Source of the DNA: Ventosimonas gracilis
GTDB lineage: Bacteria > Pseudomonadota > Gammaproteobacteria > Pseudomonadales > Pseudomonadaceae
Direction: 5' to 3'
DNA: 64,000 bases
Assembly (NCBI RefSeq): GCF_001580025.1
Contig: NZ_LSZO01000217.1
Location: 1-64,000 of the forward strand
The stretch's first letter is position 1; each line of letters starts with the position of its first letter. A model generated the notes under the pieces. That model was not told the DNA's origin, made no database searches, and saw only the letters and a program-made list of their open reading frames with translations. Of the stretch, positions 19,255-29,667 are shown piece by piece. The position numbers and the translations under genes were made by a program.

Positions 19255-20130
19255 CTACTCCGCGCCGCCTGGTTGCTTACGAATAAATGCTTGCACTGCG
19301 CCCGCGCCTGCCGGAGCAAGCGCTGGGTGCTGCCAACCGGTGGCCTCGCTGGTGCCAATCAGTAAAACGCCGCCCAGACTTAAGCGCCGCGCTAACTGAT
19401 CCAGGATTTCAAAACGGCGTTCGCGGCGAAAATAAATCAGCAGGTTTTGGCAGACAATCACGTCCAGATTAAAAAAGGGCTCATCGGCCAGCGCCAAGAC
19501 ATTAAGGCGGGTAAAGCAGACCTTGGCGGCAAGCTCTGCGTTTACCACGAAACCGCCGTGCTCGGCAGAGGGCGAAAAATAGCGCTGGCGAAACTCGCCC
19601 GGCAGATGCGCGATACGCTTGGCGCTGTAGCAAGCGGCGCGTGCTTTGGCCAGCGCACTTTCATTGATATCGCTGCCGAGTACGCCAAAGGCGGCACCTT
19701 TGCCCAGTGCTTCACTGGCGGTGATGGCGAGTGAATACGCCTCCTCGCCGCTGGCGCAACCCACGCTCCACAGCATCAGTGCGCGTTCGTCTTGCTGTGG
19801 GTGCTGTTTTAGGTAGTGGCTTAAAAAGTCAAAGCCCGCCGGGTCACGAAAAAAAGCGGTTTCTTGCACAGTAAGACCGGCGAGCAGCTTTGACCATTCA
19901 AATGCACTACCTTGTCCTTGGATAAGCCTTTGGTAATAGTGCGACGGGTCAAAAATGCCCAGCTCGCGCATGCGCTCTTCCAGCGCAAGCTGCAAAAAGC
20001 CTTGGCTTTGCGCGCTGATCACCACACCGGTTTGTTGCTCAATCAGCGCTTGCCAACGGGCAAAATCCGCCGCCGGCAGCGGTGGGTGGGCGGCGCGGGC
20101 AGTAGTGCTGCACGGCTGTTTGACTGGCAT
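19255..20130 (-). CDS. pilK: CheR-type chemoreceptor methyltransferase PilK
   Basis: PilK uses S-adenosylmethionine to methylate glutamates of PilJ. The 291 residues carry an N-terminal helical CheR domain (ALIEQQTGVVISAQSQ, LALEERMRELG) and the methyltransferase core, with LMLWSVGCASGEEAYSLAI as the SAM-binding loop, LGSDINESALAKA, and the QNLLIYF motif typical of CheR. The ATG at 20130 is taken because GGAA lies 8 bases upstream; an adjacent GTG at 20133 is possible. It lies 23 bases after pilJ and 8 bases before chpA, in the order of P. aeruginosa. Confidence 0.93.
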   Translation of the reverse strand: MPVKQPCSTTARAAHPPLPAADFARWQALIEQQTGVVISAQSQGFLQLALEERMRELGIFDPSHYYQRLIQGQGSAFEWSKLLAGLTVQETAFFRDPAGFDFLSHYLKQHPQQDERALMLWSVGCASGEEAYSLAITASEALGKGAAFGVLGSDINESALAKARAACYSAKRIAHLPGEFRQRYFSPSAEHGGFVVNAELAAKVCFTRLNVLALADEPFFNLDVIVCQNLLIYFRRERRFEILDQLARRLSLGGVLLIGTSEATGWQHPALAPAGAGAVQAFIRKQPGGAE

Positions 20131-20153
20131 CACTCAAGTTCCGCGAGCGGTGA

Positions 20154-22196
20154 CTACGCTGATGCCGGCAGCTTAAAGCCGGATACCGAACGACGCATTT
20201 CTGCGGCCATTTCGGCGAGGCCGCCGATGCTTTGTGCGGTGGTGGCGGTGCCGGTTGAGGTTTGCGAGGTGATGTCTTGAATCACGCGCATGGTGCTGGA
20301 AATATGCGTTGCCGAAGAAGCCTGCTGGCGGGCGGCGCTGTAGATGTCCTCAATCAAGGCGGCGAGATTTTGCGAGACCTGCTCGATTTCCTTCAGCGCA
20401 ACCCCAGCGTTTTGCGCAAGATTGGCTCCTTGCACCACTTCGGTGGTGGTTTGCTCCATCGAGATCACCGCCTCGTGGGTATCGGTCTGAATGGTGTGCA
20501 CCAAACCTTCAATCTGCTTGGTGGCGGCTTGCGAACGTTCAGCGAGGCGCTGCACTTCGTCGGCCACCACGGCAAAGCCGCGTCCGGCTTCACCGGCCAT
20601 CGCCGCCTGAATGGCCGCGTTCAAGGCGAGGATGTTGGTTTGGTCGGCAATGTCGTCAATCAGGCTGATAATGTCGCCGATTTCCTGTGACGATTCGCCC
20701 AGGCGCTTGAGCCGTTTGGAGGTGTCTTGAATCTGCTCGCGGATGTTACCCATGCCGGTGATGGTGCTTTGCACTACTTCGCTGCCACGGCTGGCGATGG
20801 CTACCGAACGTTCGGCTACCGCTGCTGATTCGGAGGCGTTGGTCGATACCTGGTTGATGGACTGGGTCATCTGGTTAATGGCCGCCGAAACCCCGGCGAT
20901 TTCTTGCGCCTGATGGTCGGAGGCTTCGGCCAGGTTGTCTGCGGTCGCTTGGGTTTCCTGTGCGGCGGAGGCGACTTCCAAACTGATTTGGTTAATCGCC
21001 GCCACCACGCCACGAAGCTGATCAATGGATTGGTTGATGGAGTCGGCAATGGTGCCGGTAAAGTCCTCGGTTACCGTGGTCATTACCGTTAAGTCCCCTT
21101 CGGAGAGCGGCTCCATTTCTTCCAGGAGGCGCCAGATGGCCGTTTGGTTGCGCTTGTCGCGCGCTTTGATTTCATCAAGGTTTTTGCGGCTGGTACGCAG
21201 CGAGACATAGCCTATCAGTACCAGCGAAAGGATGATAAGCGCAGACAATCCCGCACCCGCCCAAGTGTGAATTTGGCGGGTTTCTGCCAGTGCGGCAAAG
21301 GCGGACGAAAGCTCTGTGGTATCGTCCAGCAGTTTTTGCGAGTCGCCGTACAGGTTGTCCACTGCTTCACGGCCCTGGATTAACTCGGGCACACCGGAGA
21401 TCACCTGTTCGACCGAGTCGGAGATGGTTTGAAATTCATCAACAATGCGCTGCAAGTGTTCGCGTGCTTCTGTGTCGGTGATGCGCGGGATTTCCAGTGC
21501 GCTGTCGCCATCGAGCATGCCGCGCAAAATCCTTGAGAACAGCAGCGTGTCACGGGCAAAGCGGTCAGAGGCTTGCGCGGAATCGGCTTCACCGGCCATC
21601 AAGCGGCTGACCGAAGTCAGGATTCGCTCAATCAGCAACAATTGCTGCTGCGCGGCGCTCACTTGTGCGAGCGGCGCGCGGTTGGTCAGCAGAATTTCGA
21701 CCACTTCTTCGTAGTCCACCTGCAAATGCGGCAGGCTTTCCATTACATCGCTGCCGACCCGCCCCAAAAGGGTTGCGATTTTTTCACTGGCGAGGACGGT
21801 TTTGACGTGCTGTTCCAGACTGCCCCAGGTTTGTTCAACCTTGCTCATCGCCTCCTGCACGGCTTCAGGCGCAGGCGGCAGGTCATTTGGCTCATCACCC
21901 TGGTGCAGGGCGCTCCAGTGCAGGGCAAAGTTTTCGCGGGTTCTTTCCAGGTCGCCAAAACCCCATTCATTGCCGCTCATCGCTTCGTTGGCGTTGCGTG
22001 TAAAGCCTTGTGAGAGTACGCGCAACTCGCCGGTATGCGCGGCGTATTGGCTATCGTAGCCGGTTACAATATTGAGGTAGATAAAGTTGCCGAGCAGCAG
22101 CAAAACACTGAGAACCAGCACAGCAACGAGCAGGCCGATGACCTTGGCATTGCCCTTTGACCTGTGTGAAAAACCGGCGAAATTAAGTTTTTTCAT
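20154..22196 (-). CDS. pilJ: Methyl-accepting chemoreceptor PilJ
   Basis: PilJ is the membrane receptor of the Pil-Chp system and also interacts with pilin. The 680-residue protein (the family is about 680) has an N-terminal membrane helix ([20 protein letters not shown]), a long helical periplasmic region, a second helix around residue 320 ([18 protein letters not shown]), a HAMP-like segment, and the cytoplasmic signalling hairpin with [20 protein letters not shown], the part that contacts ChpA and the CheW adaptors. The ATG at 22196 (MKKLNFAGF) matches the known start; 15 extra open codons upstream are not conserved in type. Confidence 0.95.
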   Translation of the reverse strand: MKKLNFAGFSHRSKGNAKVIGLLVAVLVLSVLLLLGNFIYLNIVTGYDSQYAAHTGELRVLSQGFTRNANEAMSGNEWGFGDLERTRENFALHWSALHQGDEPNDLPPAPEAVQEAMSKVEQTWGSLEQHVKTVLASEKIATLLGRVGSDVMESLPHLQVDYEEVVEILLTNRAPLAQVSAAQQQLLLIERILTSVSRLMAGEADSAQASDRFARDTLLFSRILRGMLDGDSALEIPRITDTEAREHLQRIVDEFQTISDSVEQVISGVPELIQGREAVDNLYGDSQKLLDDTTELSSAFAALAETRQIHTWAGAGLSALIILSLVLIGYVSLRTSRKNLDEIKARDKRNQTAIWRLLEEMEPLSEGDLTVMTTVTEDFTGTIADSINQSIDQLRGVVAAINQISLEVASAAQETQATADNLAEASDHQAQEIAGVSAAINQMTQSINQVSTNASESAAVAERSVAIASRGSEVVQSTITGMGNIREQIQDTSKRLKRLGESSQEIGDIISLIDDIADQTNILALNAAIQAAMAGEAGRGFAVVADEVQRLAERSQAATKQIEGLVHTIQTDTHEAVISMEQTTTEVVQGANLAQNAGVALKEIEQVSQNLAALIEDIYSAARQQASSATHISSTMRVIQDITSQTSTGTATTAQSIGGLAEMAAEMRRSVSGFKLPASA

Positions 22197-22255
22197 TATT
22201 ACTGGATCCTGTCTGGAACAATTTCGTTCAATACTTTGCATACCACTCGTCTTCC

Positions 22256-22274
22256 TTGTAGCGAAGGGCTACAA
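22256..22274. other. Hairpin between pilI and pilJ
   Basis: TTGTAGC (22256-22262) and GCTACAA (22268-22274) form a perfect 7-bp stem with a 5-base loop in the 116-base gap between pilI and pilJ. No T-run follows in the direction of transcription, so RNA processing or stability is more likely than termination. Confidence 0.4.
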
Positions 22275-22312
22275 AAAACCCTGTGCAGTTTTTTAAGTTT
22301 CAAATTTAAATT

Positions 22313-22858
22313 TCAAGCAGCAACCTGCAAAAACCGGCTGTCCGCCAGCAAAGCCTGCGGGTCAAATAGCAACCAAGGCTGCGGATTGCGAAATATGCCT
22401 TCAATAAACGGGCTAATCTCGGCTTCCAGTGTGTTCAGCTCAGCCGCTTGCGACTCGAAGCTATCCAGCAAGAACTGCTGCATGCCAAACACTTCATCGA
22501 CCAACAAGCCAACCAAGATTTCTCCCTGCTCGACCACCAAGACCCGGTGTTGCTTGCGTGGCGAGGAAGAAGGTTGAGCCAAAAAGCCACACAAATCGAG
22601 CACGGGCAGAAGCCTTCCGCGTAGATTAGCAACTCCATTGACCCAGCCCTTGACCCCGGGCAACGCCGTACAGGGCGGTTGATGGAGGATTTCCGTCACC
22701 TCGCCCATTGATACCACATACCGCCGCTGTCCCAAACGAAAACCAATGCCACTAAAGTGCTGCACGACTTCCTCTGGCGACGGCAGCGGTGCGGCTAATG
22801 TCAAATAGCGCTTTTCAAGCTGGCAAAGCAAGGCAAAAGGAGAGCTGTCGTCGGCCAT
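22313..22858 (-). CDS. pilI: CheW-like adaptor PilI
   Basis: PilI couples PilJ to ChpA. The 181 residues have a CheW domain from about residue 35: FRLGQRRYVVSMGEVTEIL, GVKGWVNGVANLRGRLLPVLDL (the adaptor signature) and VGLLVDEVFGM. The length fits the P. aeruginosa protein. It is preceded by pilH after 69 bases and followed by pilJ after 116 bases. Confidence 0.93.
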   Translation of the reverse strand: MADDSSPFALLCQLEKRYLTLAAPLPSPEEVVQHFSGIGFRLGQRRYVVSMGEVTEILHQPPCTALPGVKGWVNGVANLRGRLLPVLDLCGFLAQPSSSPRKQHRVLVVEQGEILVGLLVDEVFGMQQFLLDSFESQAAELNTLEAEISPFIEGIFRNPQPWLLFDPQALLADSRFLQVAA

Positions 22859-22927
22859 CTTAAGGGTTCACTTATTGCTTATTTACGCTGTGTTTCGCAG
22901 CAAAAAGCACGCTACGCTTGGGCAGCG

Positions 22928-23293
22928 TCAATCAGGCAGTACGGTCTGCAACGCTCCCATCAGGGTTTTTTCGTCCACCGGCTTGACCAGATAGCCTTTG
23001 GCGCCTTGCTGCTGGCCCCAGCGTTTGTCGGTATCCTGGTCTTTGGTGCTGATGATAACCACCGGAATATGGCGGGTTTCATCATCGCGCGCCAGTTGGC
23101 GGGTCGCCTGAAAGCCGTTAAGTCCGGGCATCACCACGTCCATCAGTACGGCATCGGGTTTTTCCTTGCGCGCCATCGCTACGCCATCGGCACCGTTTTC
23201 CGCCTTGAGTACTTCATAGCCGTTTTTTTCCAGCAGACTGGTCAGCTTGAATACCTCGGTGGGCGAATCATCCACTATCAAGATTCGAGTCAT
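22928..23293 (-). CDS. pilH: Single-domain response regulator PilH
   Basis: A 121-residue CheY-like receiver with the acidic pair in ILIVDDSPTEVFK, the phospho-acceptor Asp in AVLMDVVMPGLNGFQ, a Thr/Ser switch in VVIISTKDQD and the Lys in GYLVKPVDE. In P. aeruginosa PilH antagonises or tunes PilG output and pilus retraction. There is no output domain, so it acts through protein contacts. Confidence 0.95.
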   Translation of the reverse strand: MTRILIVDDSPTEVFKLTSLLEKNGYEVLKAENGADGVAMARKEKPDAVLMDVVMPGLNGFQATRQLARDDETRHIPVVIISTKDQDTDKRWGQQQGAKGYLVKPVDEKTLMGALQTVLPD

Positions 23294-23350
23294 TATTTTT
23301 CCTTACTGCTCATAAAAGACCTGGTGTCATTGAAACAATCCGCCTATCCC

Positions 23351-23755
23351 TTAGGCGGATTGCGCTGTGAAAGATGATGGCACGTGGGTCTTGATAGCCC
23401 CGAGCAGCTCTTCCTTACTGAATGGTTTGGTCAAGTATTGGTCTGAGCCAACAATGCGTCCGCGCGCTTTATCGAACAATCCATCCTTGGACGACAGCAT
23501 GATAACCGGCGTAGATTTGAAAGTGCTGTTGTTCTTGATTAACGCGCAGGTTTGATAGCCGTCCAAGCGCGGCATCATGATGTCCACAAAAATAATGTTG
23601 GGATGGGTTTCGGCAATTTTTGCCAGTGCATCAAAGCCATCCACAGCCGTAGTGACATCACAGCCGACTTTTTTCAGCAGTGTTTCTGCGGTGCGACGAA
23701 TCGTTTTCGAGTCGTCAATGACCATAACCTTTAGGCCGTCAAATGATGGTTCCAT
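23351..23755 (-). CDS. pilG: Single-domain response regulator PilG
   Basis: PilG is the main CheY-like output of the Pil-Chp system, needed for pilus extension and cAMP signalling in P. aeruginosa. The 134 residues include VMVIDDSKTIRRTAETLL, phospho-acceptor Asp in IIFVDIMMPRLDGYQ, and YLTKPFSKEELLGAI. The ATG at 23755 is chosen because a strong AAGGGGAG ribosome site lies just before it and the known protein starts ME with the conserved DGLKVMVIDDS. It is the first gene of the cluster, divergent from gshB across 284 bases that must hold both promoters. Confidence 0.96.
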   Translation of the reverse strand: MEPSFDGLKVMVIDDSKTIRRTAETLLKKVGCDVTTAVDGFDALAKIAETHPNIIFVDIMMPRLDGYQTCALIKNNSTFKSTPVIMLSSKDGLFDKARGRIVGSDQYLTKPFSKEELLGAIKTHVPSSFTAQSA

Positions 23756-24039
23756 GCTCCCCTTATCCCCCATTTTTACAAGCCCAGCAATTATTGAGCG
23801 CTTTTATCCCAATCGCAAGGGGCGCACTGCCTCATCCGCTGGGTGTTGTCTTGTCGATAAAACGCTTGGCTGTGCTCGAAATGCGGGTACATCGCCCGTA
23901 AACTACAGCAAGATTTCTTGCAAGACTTCTGCCGGTCGCTTATCTGCTGTGTCTTATATCGGTATCAGCACCCATTTGGCAAGCTGTCTGCGTCAATTAA
24001 CCGAAAAACTCGGCCTTTATCACAAAAAAGGAGCTTTTT

Positions 24040-25008
24040 ATGACGGTTCGTCTTGGCATAGTGATGGATCCCATCTCGCAGATTGCCTTTAAAAAAGACA
24101 GCTCGCTTGCGCTGCTGCTCGCCGCCAAAGCCCGTGGATGGCTGCTGTATTACTTGGAAATGGCGGATTTATATCAGCAGGGTGGCGAGGTGTTTGGGCG
24201 CTGCAAGCCTTTGCATGTCTTCGAAGATGCGCAGCATTGGTTTGAGTTGGGTGACGAGCAGGACCAGCCGCTTGCGCAGCTCGATGTCATCTTGATGCGC
24301 AAAGACCCACCCTTTGATATGGAATTTGTCTACGCCAGCTACCTACTGGAGCGCGCCGAACAGGCCGGGGTGCTGGTGGTCAACCGCCCGCAAAGCCTGC
24401 GCGATTGCAACGAAAAGCTCTTTGCCACGCAATTTGCCCCTTTAATGCCGCCGACTTTGGTCAGCCGCCGCGCCGATTTGCTGCGCGAATTTGCCGCAAC
24501 GCACAAGGATGTGATTTTTAAGCCGCTCGACGGTATGGGGGGCGCTTCGATTTTCCGTCACCGCCAGGGCGACCCTAATCTTTCGGTCATTTTGGAGACA
24601 CTAACAGGCTTTGGCACCCGGCAAGCGATGGCGCAGGCTTACCTGCCCGCCATTAAAGACGGGGATAAACGCATTCTGCTGGTGGACGGTGAAGCGGTGC
24701 CTTGGTGTTTGGCGCGTATTCCGATGGCCGGTGAAAGCCGTGGTAATCTGGCCGCCGGTGGGCGCGGCGAGGTTAGGGCGCTGTCTGAGCGCGACCGGCA
24801 GATTGCCGGGCAAATCGGCCCGCTGTTGCGCGAAAAAGGTCTGTTGCTGGTAGGGCTGGACGTGATTGGTGAGCATTTAACCGAAATCAATGTCACCAGC
24901 CCCACTTGCTTGCGGGAAATCGATGCGGCCTGTGGTATTTCCATCGGCGCATTAGTCATGGATGCTATCGAACGCAAGCTGTCTGTTAAAAAATCGGTTA
25001 ACGATTGA
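24040..25008 (+). CDS. gshB: Glutathione synthetase
   Basis: GshB joins gamma-glutamylcysteine and glycine with ATP in the cytoplasm. The 322 residues show the ATP-grasp layout: MTVRLGIVMDPISQIAFKKD, MRKDPPFDMEFVYASYLLE, VIFKPLDGMGGASIFR (glycine-rich ATP loop), and TEINVTSPTCLREID near the C terminus. An AAGGAG ribosome site precedes the ATG. It stands between pilG (divergent) and tonB3, as in P. aeruginosa. Confidence 0.97.
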   Translation: MTVRLGIVMDPISQIAFKKDSSLALLLAAKARGWLLYYLEMADLYQQGGEVFGRCKPLHVFEDAQHWFELGDEQDQPLAQLDVILMRKDPPFDMEFVYASYLLERAEQAGVLVVNRPQSLRDCNEKLFATQFAPLMPPTLVSRRADLLREFAATHKDVIFKPLDGMGGASIFRHRQGDPNLSVILETLTGFGTRQAMAQAYLPAIKDGDKRILLVDGEAVPWCLARIPMAGESRGNLAAGGRGEVRALSERDRQIAGQIGPLLREKGLLLVGLDVIGEHLTEINVTSPTCLREIDAACGISIGALVMDAIERKLSVKKSVND

Positions 25009-25021
25009 AGAGGAATTTTGT

Positions 25022-25966
25022 TTGGCCAGCAAAAAACTAAAAGCCAAAGGGCGCGAAGCAAGCCAAGAAGGCCAAGCGCCGGACGACGTGGCACTGTTTG
25101 AAGGCGGCCACGTTTATGCGGCGTATCCATCGGCACGCCTTGGCTTTACCCTGTTTATCGCGGCGACGCTGCACGCGGCCTTAGTGCTGGGTTTGGGTTT
25201 TACCCTGCCGCAAATGGCACCGCTGCGCGATTCGCTGGAAATCACCCTGGCCGCTTTCAATGACGAAAAAGCCCCCGATCAGGCGGATTTTCTGGCGCAG
25301 CACAACCAGCAGGGCAGCGGCACGCAAGAAGAAAAAGCCGCGCCGACCACGACTGATACCACGCCGTTTCAAAGTGATGAAGTTAATACTGTGAAGATGC
25401 CCAAAGGTCAGCAGCAAACCGAAGAGCAAAGCGAGCAGCCAGTCTTGACCACGAGCAGCGGTCGTACCAAGAGCGCGCGTAATCTGCCAACGCCCGAGCA
25501 AAAGCCGCCAACGACCCCCGATTTTGATAGCAGCGAATTGTCCGCACAAATCGCCAGCCTTACCGCTGAACTTGCCGATGCGCAGCAAGCTTATGCAAAA
25601 AGGCCGCGTAGGCATCAGGTCACTTCTGCTTCTACGCGCAGCGATAAAGCGGCTTGGTATATGTACGACTGGGTGAAAAAGGTTGAGCGCATTGGCAATC
25701 TCAATTACCCGGAAGAAGCCCGCCGTCTGCGCATTTATGGGCAGCTTCGCTTGCTGGTGGTGGTCAAGCGCGACGGCAGCTTGCTGGCTGTGCAGATACT
25801 CCAATCATCCGGGCAAAAAGTCCTCGACGATGCCGCCAAACGCATTGTGCGACTGTCTGCACCCTTTCCACCCTTTAGCGGCGCACTGGCAGACAGCACG
25901 GATGAGCTGGAAATCATCCGCACCTGGCGCTTTGAACGCAGCGATAAGCTGTCATCCAGCCAGTAA
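25022..25966 (+). CDS. tonB3: TonB-family protein (TonB3-like)
   Basis: A 314-residue inner-membrane protein of the TonB family. It has a single membrane anchor (LGFTLFIAATLHAALVLGLGF) after about 40 cytoplasmic residues, a long Gln/Pro/Thr-rich periplasmic spacer with a helical part near SSELSAQIASLTAELADAQQ, and a C-terminal TonB domain (LNYPEEARRLRIYGQLRLLV, DAAKRIVRLSAPFPPF). The start is taken as TTG at 25022 because AGAGGA lies 8 bases upstream; an ATG 20 codons earlier lies inside gshB. In P. aeruginosa the gene in this place, tonB3, is needed for twitching motility and pilus assembly, which fits the adjacent pil-chp genes. Confidence 0.85.
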   Translation: MASKKLKAKGREASQEGQAPDDVALFEGGHVYAAYPSARLGFTLFIAATLHAALVLGLGFTLPQMAPLRDSLEITLAAFNDEKAPDQADFLAQHNQQGSGTQEEKAAPTTTDTTPFQSDEVNTVKMPKGQQQTEEQSEQPVLTTSSGRTKSARNLPTPEQKPPTTPDFDSSELSAQIASLTAELADAQQAYAKRPRRHQVTSASTRSDKAAWYMYDWVKKVERIGNLNYPEEARRLRIYGQLRLLVVVKRDGSLLAVQILQSSGQKVLDDAAKRIVRLSAPFPPFSGALADSTDELEIIRTWRFERSDKLSSSQ

Positions 25967-25970
25967 AAAC

Positions 25971-26005
25971 GCCCCTCGCCCGCTTGCGGGGGCGGGGGAG
26001 AGGGC
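25971..26005. repeat. REP-like palindrome between tonB3 and cysB
   Basis: A GC-rich palindrome of the CCCTC...GGGAG(AGGG) family fills the gap between the convergent tonB3 and cysB genes. It contains GCCCCTCGCCCGC, a short TTGC loop and GGGGGCGGGGGAGAGGGC. It probably serves as a two-way transcript end. Confidence 0.65.
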
Positions 26006-26007
26006 AA

Positions 26008-26988
<981 letters not shown>

Positions 26989-27252
26989 TCAAGGCACACA
27001 AGTTTTTAGTGGAGGGATGTTGTGACCGAGCGACAGCAATCTGCCCTTTCTTGGTGTTTTGACATTTGTCCTCGCTTCATTGCAATCCGCTTTGAAACGG
27101 GGACAGACGCTAATAACGCTAAACCCGATGGCTGAAAAATAAAGTGGATGCGTTTTTTATTCTGTTGTAGCTCGTGGCATCCAAACGCTTTGCGGGGGAC
27201 GGCGGTCATCATAGGGGTATCCATTCCGATATTTTGTGATGGCTCTTGCACT

Positions 27253-27948
27253 TTAGTCGATACCAAGCAAGTTTAAGTCTTCCCTTTGCGTAATTTTTAA
27301 GTTGTCAAAGCGCCCTGCTACCAAGCGCGGCTTTGCGCCAGTCCATTCCATTGCGCTGGCTTCATCGGTAATCGGTGCGCCTGCGGCAAGCGCTTGTTTG
27401 AGCGCTTGTTTAAGTGGCGTAAAGCGAAACATCTGCGGGGTTAGCGCATGCCAGATGAGTTCACGCGGCAGCGTTTGCTTGACCCGTCCGTCGAGGCCTG
27501 CTTGTTTTAAGGTATCGCGCACGCGCACGGCGAGCAGGCCACCTATAGGGTCATCTTTAAGACTTTGCAGCAGCTCGTCAAGGTCACTGGTTTTAAGGTT
27601 GGGTCTGGCGGCATCGTGTACCAGTACCCAGTCCATCGATTGCGCGCCCAAGCGTTCAAGATACTGCAAGGCGGCAAGTACCGAATCCGCCCGCTCGGCA
27701 CCGCCGGTTACGCGCTTAATCCGTTGATCTTGGGCACAAGGCAGGGTTTGCCAGTGTCGATCGTCTTCGGCCAGCGCAATCACCAGCTGCTTTAGCTGTG
27801 GATGGGCGAGAAAGCAGCTTAGGCTGTGCTCCAGAACGGTGCGCCCGTCGTTAAGTTGCAAATACTGTTTGGGAGTGGACAAAGCCATGCGCAGCCCACG
27901 CCCGGCGGCGGGGATAACGACCCAGAATGTCGGCAAGACGCTAGTCAT
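27253..27948 (-). CDS. ispD: 2-C-methyl-D-erythritol 4-phosphate cytidylyltransferase
   Basis: IspD forms CDP-methylerythritol from MEP and CTP in the non-mevalonate isoprenoid pathway. The 231 residues have the nucleotidyltransferase loop PAAGRGLRM, TPKQYLQL, the VHDAARPNL block, ITDEASAME and the C-terminal NLKITQREDL. ftsB lies just upstream on the same strand, as in many gammaproteobacteria. The usual partner ispF is not in the window; cysB follows instead. Confidence 0.95.
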   Translation of the reverse strand: MTSVLPTFWVVIPAAGRGLRMALSTPKQYLQLNDGRTVLEHSLSCFLAHPQLKQLVIALAEDDRHWQTLPCAQDQRIKRVTGGAERADSVLAALQYLERLGAQSMDWVLVHDAARPNLKTSDLDELLQSLKDDPIGGLLAVRVRDTLKQAGLDGRVKQTLPRELIWHALTPQMFRFTPLKQALKQALAAGAPITDEASAMEWTGAKPRLVAGRFDNLKITQREDLNLLGID

Positions 27949-28015
27949 GACAAGGCTTTAGACCCCTCCAAAAGCCCTCTTTTATTCAGTGAGTTACAAA
28001 AAAACATAGGGCTTA

Positions 28016-28312
28016 TTACTGGGGGAAGTAGTAGAGGATTTCGTCCTCCTTGACCATGCCAAGGTCATAACGGGCGCGTTCTTCGGTCGCCTCAAGGCCT
28101 TGCTTAAGGTCCTTAATATCCCATTCGATCAGCTGATTGCGCGCAAGCAAGCGCTGGTTTTCCTGTTTTTGCACGATGATTTTCTGCTCATAGTCTTCGA
28201 TTTGCTGCCACTGCTGCCACAGCCGGTATTGCAGGCTGGCGAGCAATGCCAGCAGCACGGCGCACAGCGGCCAAACACTGTGGCGCTGGATAAAAACTTG
28301 CAGGCTACCCAT
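28016..28312 (-). CDS. ftsB: Cell division protein FtsB
   Basis: A 98-residue single-pass inner-membrane protein: a short cytoplasmic start, one membrane helix (VWPLCAVLLALLASLQYRLW), a coiled coil (EDYEQKIIVQKQENQRLLARN) and the conserved ERARYDLGMVKEDEILY end. FtsB forms the FtsQLB complex that activates septal peptidoglycan synthesis. In Pseudomonas eno precedes ftsB; here the upstream neighbour is hemY, across 128 bases with no evident gene. Confidence 0.93.
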   Translation of the reverse strand: MGSLQVFIQRHSVWPLCAVLLALLASLQYRLWQQWQQIEDYEQKIIVQKQENQRLLARNQLIEWDIKDLKQGLEATEERARYDLGMVKEDEILYYFPQ

Positions 28313-28440
28313 TGGATACTCCTTGTTGTTTGGTTTTTTGTTTGATTTTTGTCGCTAAATCATCCATGTAATAACGCCTCCATTTAACCTAAAAGTTTCC
28401 CCGATGAATACTGCAAAACAGTTTTGCTTTTTCACTAGGC

Positions 28441-29667
28441 TTAGTGCTTGTTCAGTCTAAGTCTTGTGCTGTTGTTGTTGATATTCAGCAGACCTTGCGC
28501 CTGCATAAAAAGTTCCGCGCTGCGTTTGCTTTCACCCATTTCCAATAAAAGCTGCGCCAGTTCTGTGCAGCTTTCGCGGCGAGGTTCTCGCGCAAGGCTG
28601 GCTTCATAGTAGCGGCGGGCTTTATCGAATTGTCCGCTGGCGCGACCAAGGCGAGCCAGTGCCAGCAGCAGTTCTAAGTCTTCGGGCTGGTTTTTCAGCC
28701 AGCTTTCTGCGGTTTTTAGCTGGTATTCGGGGTCACTGGTGAGCAGCTTGCCGTAGCAGGCGGCCAAGCGGCTGTCGTACTGGCGTTTGATGGCTTTGTG
28801 CAGTAGCTGTTCGGCTTGATCCGCTTCGTCCAGGCGGGCGAGTTGTTCGGCGTAGACGGCAAGCACCCGGGATTGCCCGCGCAGGGATTTGGGCAGCGCG
28901 CGCCAGAGGCTTTCGAGCGCTTGCGCCCCCGCGGCTTGTTTGAGCTGCTGGCAGGCGGCGCGTTGCTCCAGTTCAAGCCGTGTCTGTTCAGACAGCAGTC
29001 CGTGCTTTTGCAGTTTGGGCAGCAAAGGTTGCAGGGCGAGCCAGTCTTCTTGCTGCTCCAGCAGTTTTTGCAGCTTGCGCAGTATGTGCAGGTGATGGGG
29101 ATACTGCGCGTGCAGGCTTTGCAGGGTCTCGCGAGCGGCGGGCAGTTCGCCCTGCTTAAGCTGCAATTCGGCTTGCATCAGGGCGGTCGCAAGGCTTTGC
29201 GCGGGGCATTGCTGCTTGGCCTGCGCAAGCAGCGCGGCGCTTTGTCCGTCATCACCCAGTTGCTGCGCGGCGTGAGCGGCGGCGAGCAAGGCAAGCAGCG
29301 GTTGCTCGCTACCCGTTGCGGCCTTTTTTAAGTACGGTAGCGCACGCTCAAAGCGTCCTTCAGCCAAAGCGAGCAGGCCGCGCTGTTCGGCGCGCCGTGA
29401 GCGGCGGCTGCGCGCGCGTTTTGACCAAGGATTAAGCCAGCCGCTTGCAAGCAGCAGGCTGCGCACGAGCAGGCCAAGCAGCCCGATGGCAAACCACAGC
29501 CCGCCCAACAAGGCGAGAAAAAACCATAGGCTTGATTCGTAGCGAAAGCCTTTAAAGGCGATCAGCACATAGCCGGGCTGCTGATAAAACAGCATGCTAA
29601 GACCCGCGCCGATAACGGCGAGCAGCAACAGGCTAAGCAGCAGACGCAAACGGGTGCCAAGGCTCAT
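28441..29667 (-). CDS. hemY: HemY-family TPR membrane protein
   Basis: A 408-residue protein with two N-terminal membrane helices (LLSLLLLAVIGAGLSMLFY, LALLGGLWFAIGLLGLLV) and a long alpha-helical region of tetratricopeptide-like repeats. This is the proteobacterial HemY of the hem operon, unrelated to the protoporphyrinogen oxidase HemY of Bacillus. It is thought to support haem synthesis, but its reaction is not known. Its ATG overlaps the hemX stop by 4 bases, so it is translationally coupled. Confidence 0.9.
   Translation of the reverse strand: MSLGTRLRLLLSLLLLAVIGAGLSMLFYQQPGYVLIAFKGFRYESSLWFFLALLGGLWFAIGLLGLLVRSLLLASGWLNPWSKRARSRRSRRAEQRGLLALAEGRFERALPYLKKAATGSEQPLLALLAAAHAAQQLGDDGQSAALLAQAKQQCPAQSLATALMQAELQLKQGELPAARETLQSLHAQYPHHLHILRKLQKLLEQQEDWLALQPLLPKLQKHGLLSEQTRLELEQRAACQQLKQAAGAQALESLWRALPKSLRGQSRVLAVYAEQLARLDEADQAEQLLHKAIKRQYDSRLAACYGKLLTSDPEYQLKTAESWLKNQPEDLELLLALARLGRASGQFDKARRYYEASLAREPRRESCTELAQLLLEMGESKRSAELFMQAQGLLNINNNSTRLRLNKH

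Noticed and set aside
27006-27266. 86-codon minus-strand frame between ispD and cysB
   Set aside because: No ribosome site or domain, and it overlaps the end of ispD. The region more likely holds the cysB promoter.
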